From Actinomycetales bacterium UBA1383 (GTDB taxonomy: Bacteria; Actinomycetota; Actinomycetes; Actinomycetales; Actinomycetaceae), in the NCBI GenBank assembly GCA_002305415.1, contig DBQX01000002.1, forward strand, positions 594-40,846: 40,253 nt of DNA. Direction: 5' to 3'. This document shows positions 31,510 to 40,253 of this stretch, piece by piece. The stretch's first letter is position 1. Each line of letters starts with the position of its first letter. Position numbers and translations under genes: made by a program. The notes under the pieces were generated by a model, which worked only from the letters and a program-made list of their open reading frames with translations, was not told the DNA's origin and made no database searches.

Positions 31510-32700
31510 TTACTTCAGGAAGTCCGGGATGTCGAGGTCCTCCACGGGGCGCCGGTGGCGGTCGGACTCGAAGACGCGGGGGATCTCGAACGTGCTCACG
31601 GGGACCTCCTCCGGGGAAGCGGCCGACTGCACGGGCGCGGGGCGCGCGGGCTGCGGTGCCTGCTGCCGTGGCGCAGCCGGAGCCTCGGGCTTCGGCTTCT
31701 CCGCCACGGCGCCGACCGGGCGGGCGCTCGCCGCGAGAGCGGCGACGTGCGGCTCCGCCGGGTCGAATCCTGCGGCGATGACGGTCACGCGGACCTCGTC
31801 CCCGAGCGCGTCGTCGATCACGGCGCCGAAGATGATGTTGGCCTCCGGGTGCGCCGCCTCCTGAACGAGACGTGCCGCCTCGTGGATCTCGAAGAGACCG
31901 AGGTCGGAGCCGCCCTGGATCGAGAGCAGCACGCCGTGGGCGCCGTCGATGGAGGCCTCGAGGAGCGGCGAGGAGATCGCCATCTCGGCCGCCTCCACGG
32001 AGCGGCCCTCGCCACGGGCGTGGCCGATCCCCATGAGCGCGGACCCGGCATCCTTCATGACGGACTTGACGTCCGCGAAGTCGAGGTTGATGAGGCCCGG
32101 GGTGGTGATCAGGTCGGTGATGCCCTGGACACCGGAGAGGAGGACCTGGTCCGCGGACTTGAACGCGTCCAGCACCGAGATGTTGCGGTCGGAGATCGAG
32201 AGCAGGCGGTCGTTGGGGATGACGATGAGCGTGTCCACCTCGGCGCGGAGGTTCTCGATGCCCTTCTCGGCCTGGTTCGAGCGACGGCGGCCCTCGAAGG
32301 TGAACGGGCGCGTCACCACGCCGATGGTGAGCGCCCCGAGGCTCCGGGCGATGCGCGCGACGACGGGTGCGCCTCCGGTCCCGGTTCCGCCGCCCTCGCC
32401 GGCGGTCACGAAGACCATGTCCGCGCCCCGGAGGACCTCCTCGATCTCCTCCTGATGGTCCTCGGCCGCCCGCCGGCCGACCTCGGGGTCCGCGCCAGCG
32501 CCCAGCCCACGCGTGAGGTCCCGGCCCACGTCGAGCTTCACGTCGGCGTCGGACATGAGGAGCGCTTGGGCGTCGGTGTTGATGGCGATGAACTCGACAC
32601 CTTTGAGCCCCACCTCGATCATGCGGTTCACCGCGTTGACGCCGCCGCCGCCGATGCCGACGACCTTGATGACGGCCAGGTAATTCTGGGGTGCTGCCAC
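31510..32700 (-). CDS. ftsZ: Cell division protein FtsZ
   Basis: FtsZ is the tubulin-like GTPase that forms the division ring. The 396-residue protein has the GTP signature GGGTGTGG (103-110), NLDFADV in the T7 loop region, a variable Pro/Ala-rich linker (about 325-375) and the conserved C-terminal peptide DIPDFLK, the docking site for SepF and FtsW. I chose the GTG at 32700 because GAGAGGGA lies 6 bases upstream and the protein begins VAAPQNYLAVIKVVGIGGGG. A TTG 8 codons earlier is unlikely. Confidence 0.97.
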   Translation of the reverse strand: MAAPQNYLAVIKVVGIGGGGVNAVNRMIEVGLKGVEFIAINTDAQALLMSDADVKLDVGRDLTRGLGAGADPEVGRRAAEDHQEEIEEVLRGADMVFVTAGEGGGTGTGGAPVVARIARSLGALTIGVVTRPFTFEGRRRSNQAEKGIENLRAEVDTLIVIPNDRLLSISDRNISVLDAFKSADQVLLSGVQGITDLITTPGLINLDFADVKSVMKDAGSALMGIGHARGEGRSVEAAEMAISSPLLEASIDGAHGVLLSIQGGSDLGLFEIHEAARLVQEAAHPEANIIFGAVIDDALGDEVRVTVIAAGFDPAEPHVAALAASARPVGAVAEKPKPEAPAAPRQQAPQPARPAPVQSAASPEEVPVSTFEIPRVFESDRHRRPVEDLDIPDFLK

Positions 32701-32775
32701 CGGACTTCCCTCTCGCTCGTCCAAACCTTCAACCTGAGCTGGAGATTCAGATATTTCGGTTTTCCTGCCGCGGCG

Positions 32776-32804
32776 AAGGTACGCAGCGCCGCACCCCTCG
32801 GCAA
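32776..32804 (-). promoter_or_regulatory. Candidate ftsZ promoter
   Basis: On the minus strand TTGCCG (32799-32804, 4 of 6 to TTGACA) is followed by exactly 17 bases and TACCTT (32776-32781, TANNNT). The transcript would start near 32769 and have a leader of about 69 bases. It lies in the 150-base gap between ftsQ and ftsZ, where actinobacteria commonly have ftsZ promoters. Confidence 0.45.
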
Positions 32805-32850
32805 CGACCGACGTGGGTGTGTCGCGCGTGGCGCGGGACGAGCGGGGTCC

Positions 32851-33744
32851 CTACTCGGTGATGGGCGCGCGGGGGGTGGAGACGTCGTAGACCCGGGCCG
32901 CCACCTGCCGCAGCGTCTGCAGCACGGCGAGCTTCAGGTCGTTGTCGGCGTTCGTCCCCCAGCGCACGGTGGCGCCACCGGTCAGGGTGAACGTGATGGA
33001 TGCGTCGCTCGTGGCCGCGGCGCCCGCGACCTCCGCCCGCAGCTCTGGGGGCATGACGGCCAGGACGTCGAGAACCGCCGCGAGGACCCGTGCCGTGTCC
33101 TCGTTGATCGGCACGTCCACCACCGGCACGCCCGGCGGGGCGCCGGCCGCGCTCCCGATCTGCACGCCGTCGACGCCGAAGAGGACGACGCCGCCGTCAC
33201 CGGGTACTGCGGCCACCGGCACGCGGGGAGTGAGCGCGACCGCAAGCCCTCGGGGCCACTCGCGCCGGACGGCGGCGTCGAGGACCGAGGGGATCTCCTC
33301 GATCCGCGCCTCGAGATCCCCCACGTCCAGCCGGGGCAGTGGCACGCCTGCCAGCGAGTCCGTCACGATCCGTGCCGCCGCGAGGTCGACCTGTCCCTCG
33401 GGTCCGCTCACCGAGACGCGGTCCGGGTCCAGGGCGAACACGGGCGAGAGGAACGCCACCCAGCCGACGGCGACCACGACCGCGACTGCCGCGGCGACAG
33501 CGGCCGCCCGCCGCAGCAGGACCCGCCTGGTGGCGGACTCGACCTCCCGGACGCGCTGGGAGAGGCTCGCGGCAGGCCGGGCCTGGGTGGTCCGCTCCGG
33601 CAGGGAGACGACCGGCGCGATCCGCGACGGTGCGGCCACGGCGGCCCCGGGCGCGGTGGGCGCGCTCGGAGCCGTCTCCGGGGCGGGGGGCGTCAGTGGT
33701 GTCGGCGCGTCCCGGAGCGCGCGCGGCGCCTGTGGGGGCCTCAC
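32851..33744 (-). CDS. ftsQ: Cell division protein FtsQ
   Basis: FtsQ is a bitopic membrane protein linking the division proteins. The 297-residue protein has a Pro/Ala-rich cytoplasmic tail (to about 75), one membrane segment (about 79-100), a POTRA domain starting VSVSGPEGQVDLAAARIV and the FtsQ C-terminal part with REWPRGLAVALTPRVPVA. The GTG start overlaps the murC stop (GTGA). A 150-base gap separates it from ftsZ, an unusual interruption in this otherwise overlapping cluster. Confidence 0.93.
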   Translation of the reverse strand: MRPPQAPRALRDAPTPLTPPAPETAPSAPTAPGAAVAAPSRIAPVVSLPERTTQARPAASLSQRVREVESATRRVLLRRAAAVAAAVAVVVAVGWVAFLSPVFALDPDRVSVSGPEGQVDLAAARIVTDSLAGVPLPRLDVGDLEARIEEIPSVLDAAVRREWPRGLAVALTPRVPVAAVPGDGGVVLFGVDGVQIGSAAGAPPGVPVVDVPINEDTARVLAAVLDVLAVMPPELRAEVAGAAATSDASITFTLTGGATVRWGTNADNDLKLAVLQTLRQVAARVYDVSTPRAPITE

Positions 33745-35054
33745 AGCAGCCCGAGGATCTCGTCGGCCAGTTCCGTCACGTCCCCCGCGCCCATCGTGAG
33801 GACCAGGTCTCCCGGCCGGGCCCGCCGCGCGATCTCCCGCGCCGCCGCGTGCCGGTCAGGGACGTACGTACCTCGTACCATCCGCGTGGTGATCAGTCCG
33901 GACGTGACGCCCGGGATCGGCTCCTCGCGCGAGGGGTAGATGGCGGTCACGACGACCTCGTCCGCATGGTCGAGGGCCGCGGCGAACCGCTCAGCGAAGT
34001 CGCGCGTGCGGGAGAAGAGGTGGGGCTGGAAGAGGACGAGGACCCGTCCCGCGCCAGCCTCCTGCCGCGCCGTGCGCAACGTCGCCTCGACCTCGGTGGG
34101 GTGGTGGGCGTAGTCGTCGATCACGCGGACTCCGCGGCGTTCGCCGTGGGGCTCGAACCGCCGCCCGGTTCCCCGGAAGGCGGAGAGGGCCGCCGCCATC
34201 TCGGCGGGTTCGACCCCCAGTTCGACCCCGACCGCGAACGCAGCCGCGGCGTTCAGCCGGTTGTGCGCACCCGTGACCGCCAGTTCCAGGTGGTGGCGCT
34301 GCCCGCCCCACACCAGGTCGTCCCCCTCGACCAGGAGGTCCGCACCAGCGCCTCCATAGGACATGGTCCGGACGCCTGCCGCGCGTGCGTCCGCGAGCAG
34401 CGCGCGGGCGCCGTCGTCGTCCGCGCAGGCGACGAGGAGCCCACCGGGCACGATTCGGCCGACGAAGTCACGAAAGGCCCGCTCGAACGCCTCACGGGTG
34501 CCGTAGTGGTCGAGGTGGTCCGGCTCGACGTTCGTGACGACGGCGACGCGCGGCGTGTAGTTCAGGAAGGAGGCGTCGGACTCGTCCGCCTCGGCGACGA
34601 ACGCCGTCCCACGTCCGAGGTGTGCGCCGCTGCCGACGCCCAGCACCGTCCCACCGATCGCGAACGACGGGTCCCGGCCGGCGGCGCGCAGGGCCACCGC
34701 GATCATCGCGGACGTCGTGGTCTTGCCGTGGGCACCGGCCACCGCCACGAAGTCAAGCCCCGCCGCCGCGAGGGCGAGCGCCTCGGACCGGTGCAGGACC
34801 TCGAGCGAGAGCTCGCGGGCCCGGACCAGTTCCGGGTTCGTGGCCCGGATCGCGGACGAGACGACGACCCGCATCCCGGGACCCACGTGCGACGCGTCGT
34901 GTCCGACGAACGTCCGGATCCCCGCCTCGTGGAGGCCGGCCAGCGTGGCCGAGTCCTTCGCGTCCGAGCCCTGGACGTCGTGCCCGCGCGCGGCGAGCAG
35001 CAGGGCGACGACGCTCATCCCGGCGCCACCGATCCCGATGAGGTGGAACGTCAT
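33741..35054 (-). CDS. murC: UDP-N-acetylmuramate--L-alanine ligase
   Basis: MurC adds the first residue, L-alanine, to UDP-MurNAc. The 437-residue protein has the N-terminal Rossmann motif GIGGAGMS (7-14), the ATP loop GAHGKTTT (107-114), EADESDASF, TNVEPDHLDHY and DDYAHHPTE. All ligase-family signatures are intact. The ATG overlaps the murG stop (ATGA). Confidence 0.97.
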   Translation of the reverse strand: MTFHLIGIGGAGMSVVALLLAARGHDVQGSDAKDSATLAGLHEAGIRTFVGHDASHVGPGMRVVVSSAIRATNPELVRARELSLEVLHRSEALALAAAGLDFVAVAGAHGKTTTSAMIAVALRAAGRDPSFAIGGTVLGVGSGAHLGRGTAFVAEADESDASFLNYTPRVAVVTNVEPDHLDHYGTREAFERAFRDFVGRIVPGGLLVACADDDGARALLADARAAGVRTMSYGGAGADLLVEGDDLVWGGQRHHLELAVTGAHNRLNAAAAFAVGVELGVEPAEMAAALSAFRGTGRRFEPHGERRGVRVIDDYAHHPTEVEATLRTARQEAGAGRVLVLFQPHLFSRTRDFAERFAAALDHADEVVVTAIYPSREEPIPGVTSGLITTRMVRGTYVPDRHAAAREIARRARPGDLVLTMGAGDVTELADEILGLL

Positions 35055-36175
35055 GCGAGGGCCTCGATCTCCTCGGCGAGACGCGCCGCGCCATCCCGGG
35101 CGCCGGTGCGCGCGGCCCTCTGCCCCATCTCGCGGATGGCCCCCGGATCCGCGAAGAGCGCAGCGGCGCGCTCCGCGAGCCAGTCGGCTGTGAGGGTGGC
35201 GTCGTCGACGACTTCGCCGCCGCCGGCGGCCACGACGTCGGACGCGTTGAGCCGTTGCTCGCCGTTGCCGACCGGGAGCGGTACGTAGAGGGCGGGAAGC
35301 CCCAGCGCGGCGAGTTCGGAGACCATTCCCGCGCCGGAACGCGTGACCACGAGATCCGCGCAGGCGTAGGCGAGGTGCATCTCGCCGAGGTACTCGCGGA
35401 TGTGGTAGCTGGACGGCGAGCCGGCGGCAGCGTGGGCGGCGCGCACGGGCTCTGCCTTCCCCCTCCCGGTGAGGTGCAGGACCTGTGCCGTGCCAGCCAG
35501 GCGGGGGAGCGCGCCCGCCGCGGCGGCGTTGATGCTCGCGGCGCCGAGCGATCCGCCCGTGACCAGGAGCGTCGGCCTGTCGGGATCGAGGCCGAGGATC
35601 CGTGCCGCCTCCTGGCGGGCCGCGTCGCCCGCTCCGCGCGCACGCCGGGTGGCGAGCTCCGCGACCGGTCCCCGCAGCGGCAGCCCGGTGACGACGGTCC
35701 GGCCGTGCCGGGCCGCGAGAGGAGTCGAGGCGAAGGTGAGGGCGACGACGTCGGCCTGCCGCGCACCGTAGCGGTTGGCGAGTCCGGGGCGGGCATTCTG
35801 CTCGTGGATCACCACCGGGATGGCCCGCGCGAACGCCGCGCGATAGGCGGGGGTGGCGACGTAGCCACCGAAACCGACGATGACATCCGGCCGCACCCGG
35901 TCGATCACGTCCGCGGTCGTGCGGATCGCGTCACGCAGGCGGACCGGGAGCGTGAACAGCTCCGGACTCGGGCGCCGGGGCAGGCGCGCGCGGGGGATGA
36001 AGGTGAGGGGGTAGCCGGCGGCGGGGACGAGGTCCTTCTCCAGGCCGGTCTCCGTGCCGAGGACCTCGACCGTGGAACCCGGGTGCCGGCGCCTGATCTC
36101 GTCCGCCGTCGCGAGGAGTGGATTCACATGGCCAGCGGATCCCCCGCCGGCCAGCAGGACACGCAACTCACCCAT
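35051..36175 (-). CDS. murG: UDP-GlcNAc:lipid I N-acetylglucosaminyltransferase
   Basis: MurG makes lipid II on the inner face of the membrane. The 374-residue GT-B protein has GGGSAGHVNP (10-19) for lipid I binding, GFGGYVATP, HEQNARPGLANR, TGGSLGA and the UDP-GlcNAc motif TRSGAGMVSELAALGLP. It overlaps the ftsW stop by 8 bases and its own stop overlaps murC (ATGA). Confidence 0.97.
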   Translation of the reverse strand: MGELRVLLAGGGSAGHVNPLLATADEIRRRHPGSTVEVLGTETGLEKDLVPAAGYPLTFIPRARLPRRPSPELFTLPVRLRDAIRTTADVIDRVRPDVIVGFGGYVATPAYRAAFARAIPVVIHEQNARPGLANRYGARQADVVALTFASTPLAARHGRTVVTGLPLRGPVAELATRRARGAGDAARQEAARILGLDPDRPTLLVTGGSLGAASINAAAAGALPRLAGTAQVLHLTGRGKAEPVRAAHAAAGSPSSYHIREYLGEMHLAYACADLVVTRSGAGMVSELAALGLPALYVPLPVGNGEQRLNASDVVAAGGGEVVDDATLTADWLAERAAALFADPGAIREMGQRAARTGARDGAARLAEEIEALA

Positions 36176-37418
36176 GACGCCTCCCGAGACGACCTCCGAC
36201 GATGGCGAGCGAACGGCGGACCGACGACCCCGACGCCGTGAGCGCCTTCCGTGCCCCGGGTTCCGTCCGCGCGAACGAGAGCATCACCCCGATCGCGAGC
36301 AGCGTGGAGATCATCGCGGACCCGCCCGCGGAGACGAGCGGCAGCGGGACGCCGATCACTGGCAGCATCCCGATGACCACCCCGACGTTGACGAGGGCCT
36401 GACCGACGATCCAGCAGGTCACGCCGGCGGTCGTCACCTTCACGAACGGGTCCGGGTGGCGCCGGATCATCCGGAGCAGTCCGTAGGCGAGCACGCCGAA
36501 GAGCACGAGGACCAGGAGGGTACCGAGCAGGCCGAGCTCCTCGCCCAGGATCGCGAAGATGAAGTCGTTGTGCGCCTCGGGGAGGTAGGCCCACTTCTCG
36601 CGCGATGCCCCGAGCCCGACTCCTGTCAGTCCGCCGGTCCCCAGGCCCCACAGCCCGTGGCGTGACTGGTAGCCGGCGCCGGTGGGGTCGACCTCCCCGA
36701 TCCCGAGGAAGTGCATCACCCGGGTCATGCGGGACTCCGAGGCGAACACGAGGAGCGTCACCGCGAACACGCCGCCAAGTCCGCCGCCCACGAACCAGCG
36801 GGCGGGCACGCCGCCCACCCACATGGCGCCGGCGATGAGCATGACGAGGACGATCGCCGTCCCCATGTCCCAGCCAGCCATCACGAGGCCGACGGCGAAC
36901 AGGCTCACCAGCAGCCCTGGCATGACGACGTGTCTCCACTCGCGCAGGAGTTCGCCCTTGCGGGCGAGCACCACGCCGAGCCAGAGGGCCAGGGCGAGCT
37001 TCATGAACTCCGAGGGCTGGATCGTCTGGCTGGTCCCCGGGATGACGATCCAGTTGACGTTGCCACCCTGCCCCCGTGCGAGCGGTGTGAAGATGAGCAT
37101 CTGCAGGGCGAAGGCACCCCCGAGGGCGGGCCACGAGATCGCCTTGTAGAACCCGACGGGGAGTCGGGAGGCGATCAGCATCAGCGGGAGCCCGATGAGG
37201 ACGAACCGCCCCTGGGAGAGGAAGTCGGCATAGGGGTTCCCCTCGTTGTCCCGGATCGAGATGATCGTGGAGGCAGACAGCACCATGACCACCCCGATCA
37301 GCAGGAGCAGCAGCACGGCCCCGCCGATGAGGAAGTAGCTGAGGGCGCCGGGGTCGGTGGTCGCGACCCGGGGGGCGCGCACGAGCAGGCGCCGCCGGGC
37401 CTCCTGCAGGGTCGTCAT
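36168..37418 (-). CDS. ftsW: Septal peptidoglycan polymerase FtsW (SEDS family)
   Basis: FtsW is the SEDS glycosyltransferase of septal wall synthesis. The 416-residue protein has about ten hydrophobic segments and the family signatures GTSQTIQPSEFMKLALALWLG (key parts QPSEFMKL), GWDMGTAIVLVM, the extracellular loop YQSRHGLWGLGTGGLTG, AHNDFIFAILGEELG and PLPLVSAGGSAMIS near the C-terminus. The N-terminal 40 residues are basic and cytoplasmic. It overlaps murD upstream (ATGA). Confidence 0.96.
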   Translation of the reverse strand: MTTLQEARRRLLVRAPRVATTDPGALSYFLIGGAVLLLLLIGVVMVLSASTIISIRDNEGNPYADFLSQGRFVLIGLPLMLIASRLPVGFYKAISWPALGGAFALQMLIFTPLARGQGGNVNWIVIPGTSQTIQPSEFMKLALALWLGVVLARKGELLREWRHVVMPGLLVSLFAVGLVMAGWDMGTAIVLVMLIAGAMWVGGVPARWFVGGGLGGVFAVTLLVFASESRMTRVMHFLGIGEVDPTGAGYQSRHGLWGLGTGGLTGVGLGASREKWAYLPEAHNDFIFAILGEELGLLGTLLVLVLFGVLAYGLLRMIRRHPDPFVKVTTAGVTCWIVGQALVNVGVVIGMLPVIGVPLPLVSAGGSAMISTLLAIGVMLSFARTEPGARKALTASGSSVRRSLAIVGGRLGRRHG

Positions 37419-38863
37419 TCGCTCCCCAACTCCTCCACCGCGCGGGTGAAGGCGTCACCCCGGTGCGCGTAGCTCACGAACTGGTCCATCGATGCGCATG
37501 CAGGGGCCATGAGGACCGTGTCCCCGGGCCTCGCGAGCCGCAGCGCGGCCGCCACCGCCTGGCGCATCACCTCTCCATGGTCCGCGACGACCACCTCGAA
37601 CCGCGGGACCTCGGGCGCGTGTCGCTCAAGGGCGGACCGCATCGGTTCACGGTCCACGCCGATGAGGACGACGCCGCGCAGGCGGTCACGCACATGCTCG
37701 ACCAGGTCGTCGAAACGGGCTCCCTTCGCGAGTCCGCCCGCCATCCAGACCACGCTCCCCGGCGGGAGGGCGAGCAGGGAGGCCTCGGCGGCGTGCGCGT
37801 TGGTCGCCTTTGAGTCGTCCACCCAGCGGACGCCTCCCACGGTACGCACCAGCGCGATCCGGTGCGCGCCGGGCTGGTGGGCGCGCAAGCCGTCGCGCAC
37901 CGCGGCCGGACTCACGCCGTAGGCGCGGGTCAGGGCGGCGGCGAAGAGCGCGTCGGCGAGGATGTGCCCGGGGATGGTGCCCGCTCCGCCGGGTGCCAGG
38001 TGTGCGAGGTCGTCCACCGTGGCGAGCACCGCCTCGCCGGGCGGGGAGACGAACGCGCGGTCCGTGAGCACGCCGTCGTGGACGCCGAGTTCACCGGCCG
38101 CCGGTGCCCCGAGCCCGACGCCGACGATCCTGGCCCCCGGGGCGGGGCTCGCGCCGTCGACCATCCGGCGCGTCACCGGGTCGGCGAGGTTGTAGGCACA
38201 GGCGAGGAGCGTGCGATCGTACACGCGGGCCTTGTCGGCGATGTAGGCCTCGAGGCTGCCGTGCCAGTCGATGTGGTCGGGTGCGACGTTCAGGCAGGCA
38301 CTCGCCAGCGGTTCGACGCTGAACGTCGCATGCAGCTGGAAGGAGGAGAGCTCGACCGCCATCACGTCGACAGCGCCCTGGGCGGCGACGCGCACGATGG
38401 GCGTCCCCACGTTGCCCACCGCGGGCGCGTCCAGCCCGGCCGCCTGGAGGATCTCGGAGGCCATCGTCACGGTGGTCGTCTTGCCATTGGTGCCCGTCAG
38501 CGTGAGCCACGGCGCGAAGGACCCGTCGGCACGGGGTGCCTGCACCTGCCAGGCGAGCTCGACCTCGCTCCACACCGGGATCCCGGCGGCCGACGCCAGC
38601 CGGTACAGGGGTGCGTGGGAGGGTACCCCCGGGGAGACCACCACGAGGTCCGGCCCCGCGGCCAGGACTGCCTCGGCGAGTGCGGCCGGGTCGGCGACCG
38701 CGCGGGCCTCGATCCCGTCGGCGCGCGCCGCCTCCGCCGCCTCCTCGCGGGCGTCGAAACCGGCGGGCCTGGCGCCGAGCGTCAGGAGGACCTCGGCTGC
38801 CGCACGTCCCGACGTCCCGAGGCCCACCACCGCGACGCGGGCGTCGCGCATGTCCCGTCTCAC
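37415..38863 (-). CDS. murD: UDP-N-acetylmuramoylalanine--D-glutamate ligase
   Basis: MurD adds D-glutamate to UDP-MurNAc-L-Ala. The protein has the ATP loop GTNGKTT (124-130), VELSSFQLHA, NVAPDHIDWHG, DDSKATNAHA and PACASMDQF near the end. I list the GTG at 38863, which overlaps the mraY stop as GTGA (482 residues). An ATG at 38851, four codons in, is a real alternative because conserved residues start there (MRDARVAVVGLGTSG). Neither has a strong ribosome site. Confidence 0.95.
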   Translation of the reverse strand: MRRDMRDARVAVVGLGTSGRAAAEVLLTLGARPAGFDAREEAAEAARADGIEARAVADPAALAEAVLAAGPDLVVVSPGVPSHAPLYRLASAAGIPVWSEVELAWQVQAPRADGSFAPWLTLTGTNGKTTTVTMASEILQAAGLDAPAVGNVGTPIVRVAAQGAVDVMAVELSSFQLHATFSVEPLASACLNVAPDHIDWHGSLEAYIADKARVYDRTLLACAYNLADPVTRRMVDGASPAPGARIVGVGLGAPAAGELGVHDGVLTDRAFVSPPGEAVLATVDDLAHLAPGGAGTIPGHILADALFAAALTRAYGVSPAAVRDGLRAHQPGAHRIALVRTVGGVRWVDDSKATNAHAAEASLLALPPGSVVWMAGGLAKGARFDDLVEHVRDRLRGVVLIGVDREPMRSALERHAPEVPRFEVVVADHGEVMRQAVAAALRLARPGDTVLMAPACASMDQFVSYAHRGDAFTRAVEELGSE

Positions 38864-39942
38864 GCCGACACCCACTCGCCGTAGAAGAGCCCGACACCCA
38901 ACGCGACGCACAACCCGGCGATCAGCCAGAACCGGATCACGATGGTCACCTCGCCCCATCCCTTCAGCTCGAAATGGTGGTGGAGGGGGGCCATGCGGAA
39001 CACCCGCTTGCCCGTGAGCTTGAAGGCCCCGATCTGGATCACGTCGCTCATGACGATGATCACGAAGAGGCCGCCGAGGATGACGGCGAGGAACTCGGTC
39101 CGGGTGAGGATCGAGAGCCCGGCCACGGCCCCACCCAGGGCGAGCGAACCGGTGTCACCCATGAAGATGGCGGCTGGCGAGGCGTTCCACCAGAGGAACC
39201 CGAAGCAGGCGCCGACGAGCGCGGCGGCGACGATCGCGAGGTCACGGGGGTCCCGGACCTCGTAGCAGCCCGGCCCCGGCTCGAGGAGGTACTGGCAGGA
39301 CTGGTTGGACTGCCACATCGCGATCACGGTGTAGGCCATGAACACGAAGATCGAGGCGCCCGTGGCGAGCCCGTCGAGTCCGTCAGTGAGGTTGACCGCG
39401 TTGGACCACGCGGTGATCAGGAAGTTGGCCCACACGATGAAGAGCAGTATCCCGATGCCGATCCCCCAGTACGCGAGGTCGATGTCGGTGTCCCGGAGGA
39501 AGGAGATGCGCAGCGAGGCGGGCCGGCGGAGGTTCTCGTTCGGGAACATCGTGACGAGCACCGCGAAGAGGATGCCCACGGCGGCCTGCCCGATCATCTT
39601 GCCGAGCGGGTTCAGCCCGAGCGACCGCTGCCGGGAGATCTTGATGTAGTCGTCGAGGAAGCCGATGAGGCCGAGCCCGACGACGAGGAAGAGCAGGAGG
39701 AGCCCCGACACGTTGGGCATCCTGCCCGTCGCGAGGTTCCCGGTGAAGTACCCGACCACGGTGGCCGCGATGATGACGACGCCGCCCATGGTGGGGGTCC
39801 CACGCTTCGTGAAGTGGGCCGTGGGTCCGTCCTGACGGATGAACTGCCCGTAGTTGCGCCGCACCAGCAGGCGGATGAACAGCGGGGTGCCGAGCAGCGC
39901 GAGGATGAGCGCCACCGCGGCCGACACGAGGATCGAGATCAT
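38860..39942 (-). CDS. mraY: Phospho-N-acetylmuramoyl-pentapeptide-transferase
   Basis: MraY makes lipid I by joining UDP-MurNAc-pentapeptide to undecaprenyl phosphate. The 360-residue protein has about ten membrane segments and the catalytic signatures FLDDYIK, NAVNLTDGLDGLA, FMGDTGSLALGG and the cytoplasmic APLHHHFELKGW. I chose the ATG at 39942, which overlaps the murF stop (ATGA). A start five codons earlier (39957) is possible but breaks this common arrangement. Confidence 0.97.
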   Translation of the reverse strand: MISILVSAAVALILALLGTPLFIRLLVRRNYGQFIRQDGPTAHFTKRGTPTMGGVVIIAATVVGYFTGNLATGRMPNVSGLLLLFLVVGLGLIGFLDDYIKISRQRSLGLNPLGKMIGQAAVGILFAVLVTMFPNENLRRPASLRISFLRDTDIDLAYWGIGIGILLFIVWANFLITAWSNAVNLTDGLDGLATGASIFVFMAYTVIAMWQSNQSCQYLLEPGPGCYEVRDPRDLAIVAAALVGACFGFLWWNASPAAIFMGDTGSLALGGAVAGLSILTRTEFLAVILGGLFVIIVMSDVIQIGAFKLTGKRVFRMAPLHHHFELKGWGEVTIVIRFWLIAGLCVALGVGLFYGEWVSA

Positions 39943-40253
39943 CGGCTGCCTGCCCATTCGTCGGCGAGCTGCCAGACGCGCGAGCCGTTGGATGCCTTGA
40001 AGAGGATCACGTCCCCGCTCCGCGCGGTCTCGGCGAGCGCGACGCGGGCGGCGTCGAGGTCGTCACAGCGGATCGCGCGGTCCGCGGAGACCTGGTCCGC
40101 GGCGACGGCCGCGAGCGGTCCGACGGTGATGAGCCGGTCGATCCCGAGGTCGCGGACGAGCATGCCGATCGCGGCGTGCTCCTCCTCCTCCGCCTCCCCG
40201 AGTTCCAGCATGGCGCCGAGGACCGCGACGGTGCGGCGTCCCGCGGCGATCGT
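39939..40253 (-). CDS. murF: UDP-MurNAc-tripeptide--D-alanyl-D-alanine ligase (partial, N-terminus outside window)
   Basis: These are the last 104 codons of murF, whose product adds D-Ala-D-Ala to the UDP-MurNAc-tripeptide. The frame is open to the window edge and reads GRRTVAVLGAMLELGE, the MurF C-terminal domain signature, then HAAIGMLVRDLGIDRLITVG and the end DVILFKASNGSRVWQLADEW (key parts ILFKASNGSR). An internal ATG at 40211 is not the true start. It leads into mraY with an ATGA overlap. Confidence 0.95.
   Translation of the reverse strand, partial: TIAAGRRTVAVLGAMLELGEAEEEEHAAIGMLVRDLGIDRLITVGPLAAVAADQVSADRAIRCDDLDAARVALAETARSGDVILFKASNGSRVWQLADEWAGSR

Noticed and set aside
1..40253. 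tRNA genes, insertion sequences, prophage genes, CRISPR repeats or a replication origin
   Set aside because: All gaps between genes are under 300 bases and were read; none shows a tRNA cloverleaf, terminal inverted repeats with transposase, or regularly spaced repeats.

Overview
The window comes from a high-GC Actinomycetota chromosome. The support is a DivIVA/Wag31 gene next to yggT, sepF and ftsZ; a PriA-type HisA; GTG starts; dense stop/start overlaps; and several -10-like hexamers placed 6-7 bases before a start codon, as in leaderless actinobacterial genes. I cannot name the genus from sequence alone. Almost every gene is on the minus strand, so transcription runs from high to low coordinates. 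Only three genes are on the plus strand: a quinone oxidoreductase, a CBS-domain protein and a PfkB-type kinase. I saw no tRNA, rRNA, insertion sequence, prophage or CRISPR array, and no gene-free stretch longer than 300 bases (the longest is 3801-4090).

In the order of transcription, the region 29.2-40.25 kb is the end of the division and cell wall (dcw) cluster: murF (partial), mraY, murD, ftsW, murG, murC, ftsQ, ftsZ, pgeF, sepF, yggT and divIVA. lspA, a RluA-type pseudouridine synthase, a GNAT acetyltransferase and dnaE follow (23.6-29.2 kb). Next is a compact histidine operon (18.0-23.6 kb): hisD, hisC, hisB, an unrecognised gene, hisH, priA/hisA and an SseB-like gene. Then come infC-rpmI-rplT with a structured leader, and a TrmH-family RNA methyltransferase (15.7-17.96 kb). 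The divergent CBS/PfkB pair separates these from pheS-pheT, which is coupled to a short-chain dehydrogenase and a flavodoxin (9.4-14.4 kb).

At the low end, argC-argJ-argB-argD make ornithine and its precursors. Less than 300 bases downstream, in the same direction, is an arginine deiminase cluster: arcA, arcB, arcC and the first 159 codons of a glycine-amidinotransferase-like gene that runs off the window. Arginine synthesis and arginine breakdown are thus head to tail, with one ornithine carbamoyltransferase visible.

Most genes are well-known housekeeping families. The least ordinary signals are the infC leader (a T-tailed hairpin, competing upstream hairpins and a probable ATC start codon), the dyads and Crp-like site upstream of arcA, the amidinotransferase in the deiminase operon, the unknown gene inside the his operon, the oxidoreductases coupled to pheST, and the missing yggS between pgeF and sepF. 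I found no clear evidence of a wholly new multi-gene system.
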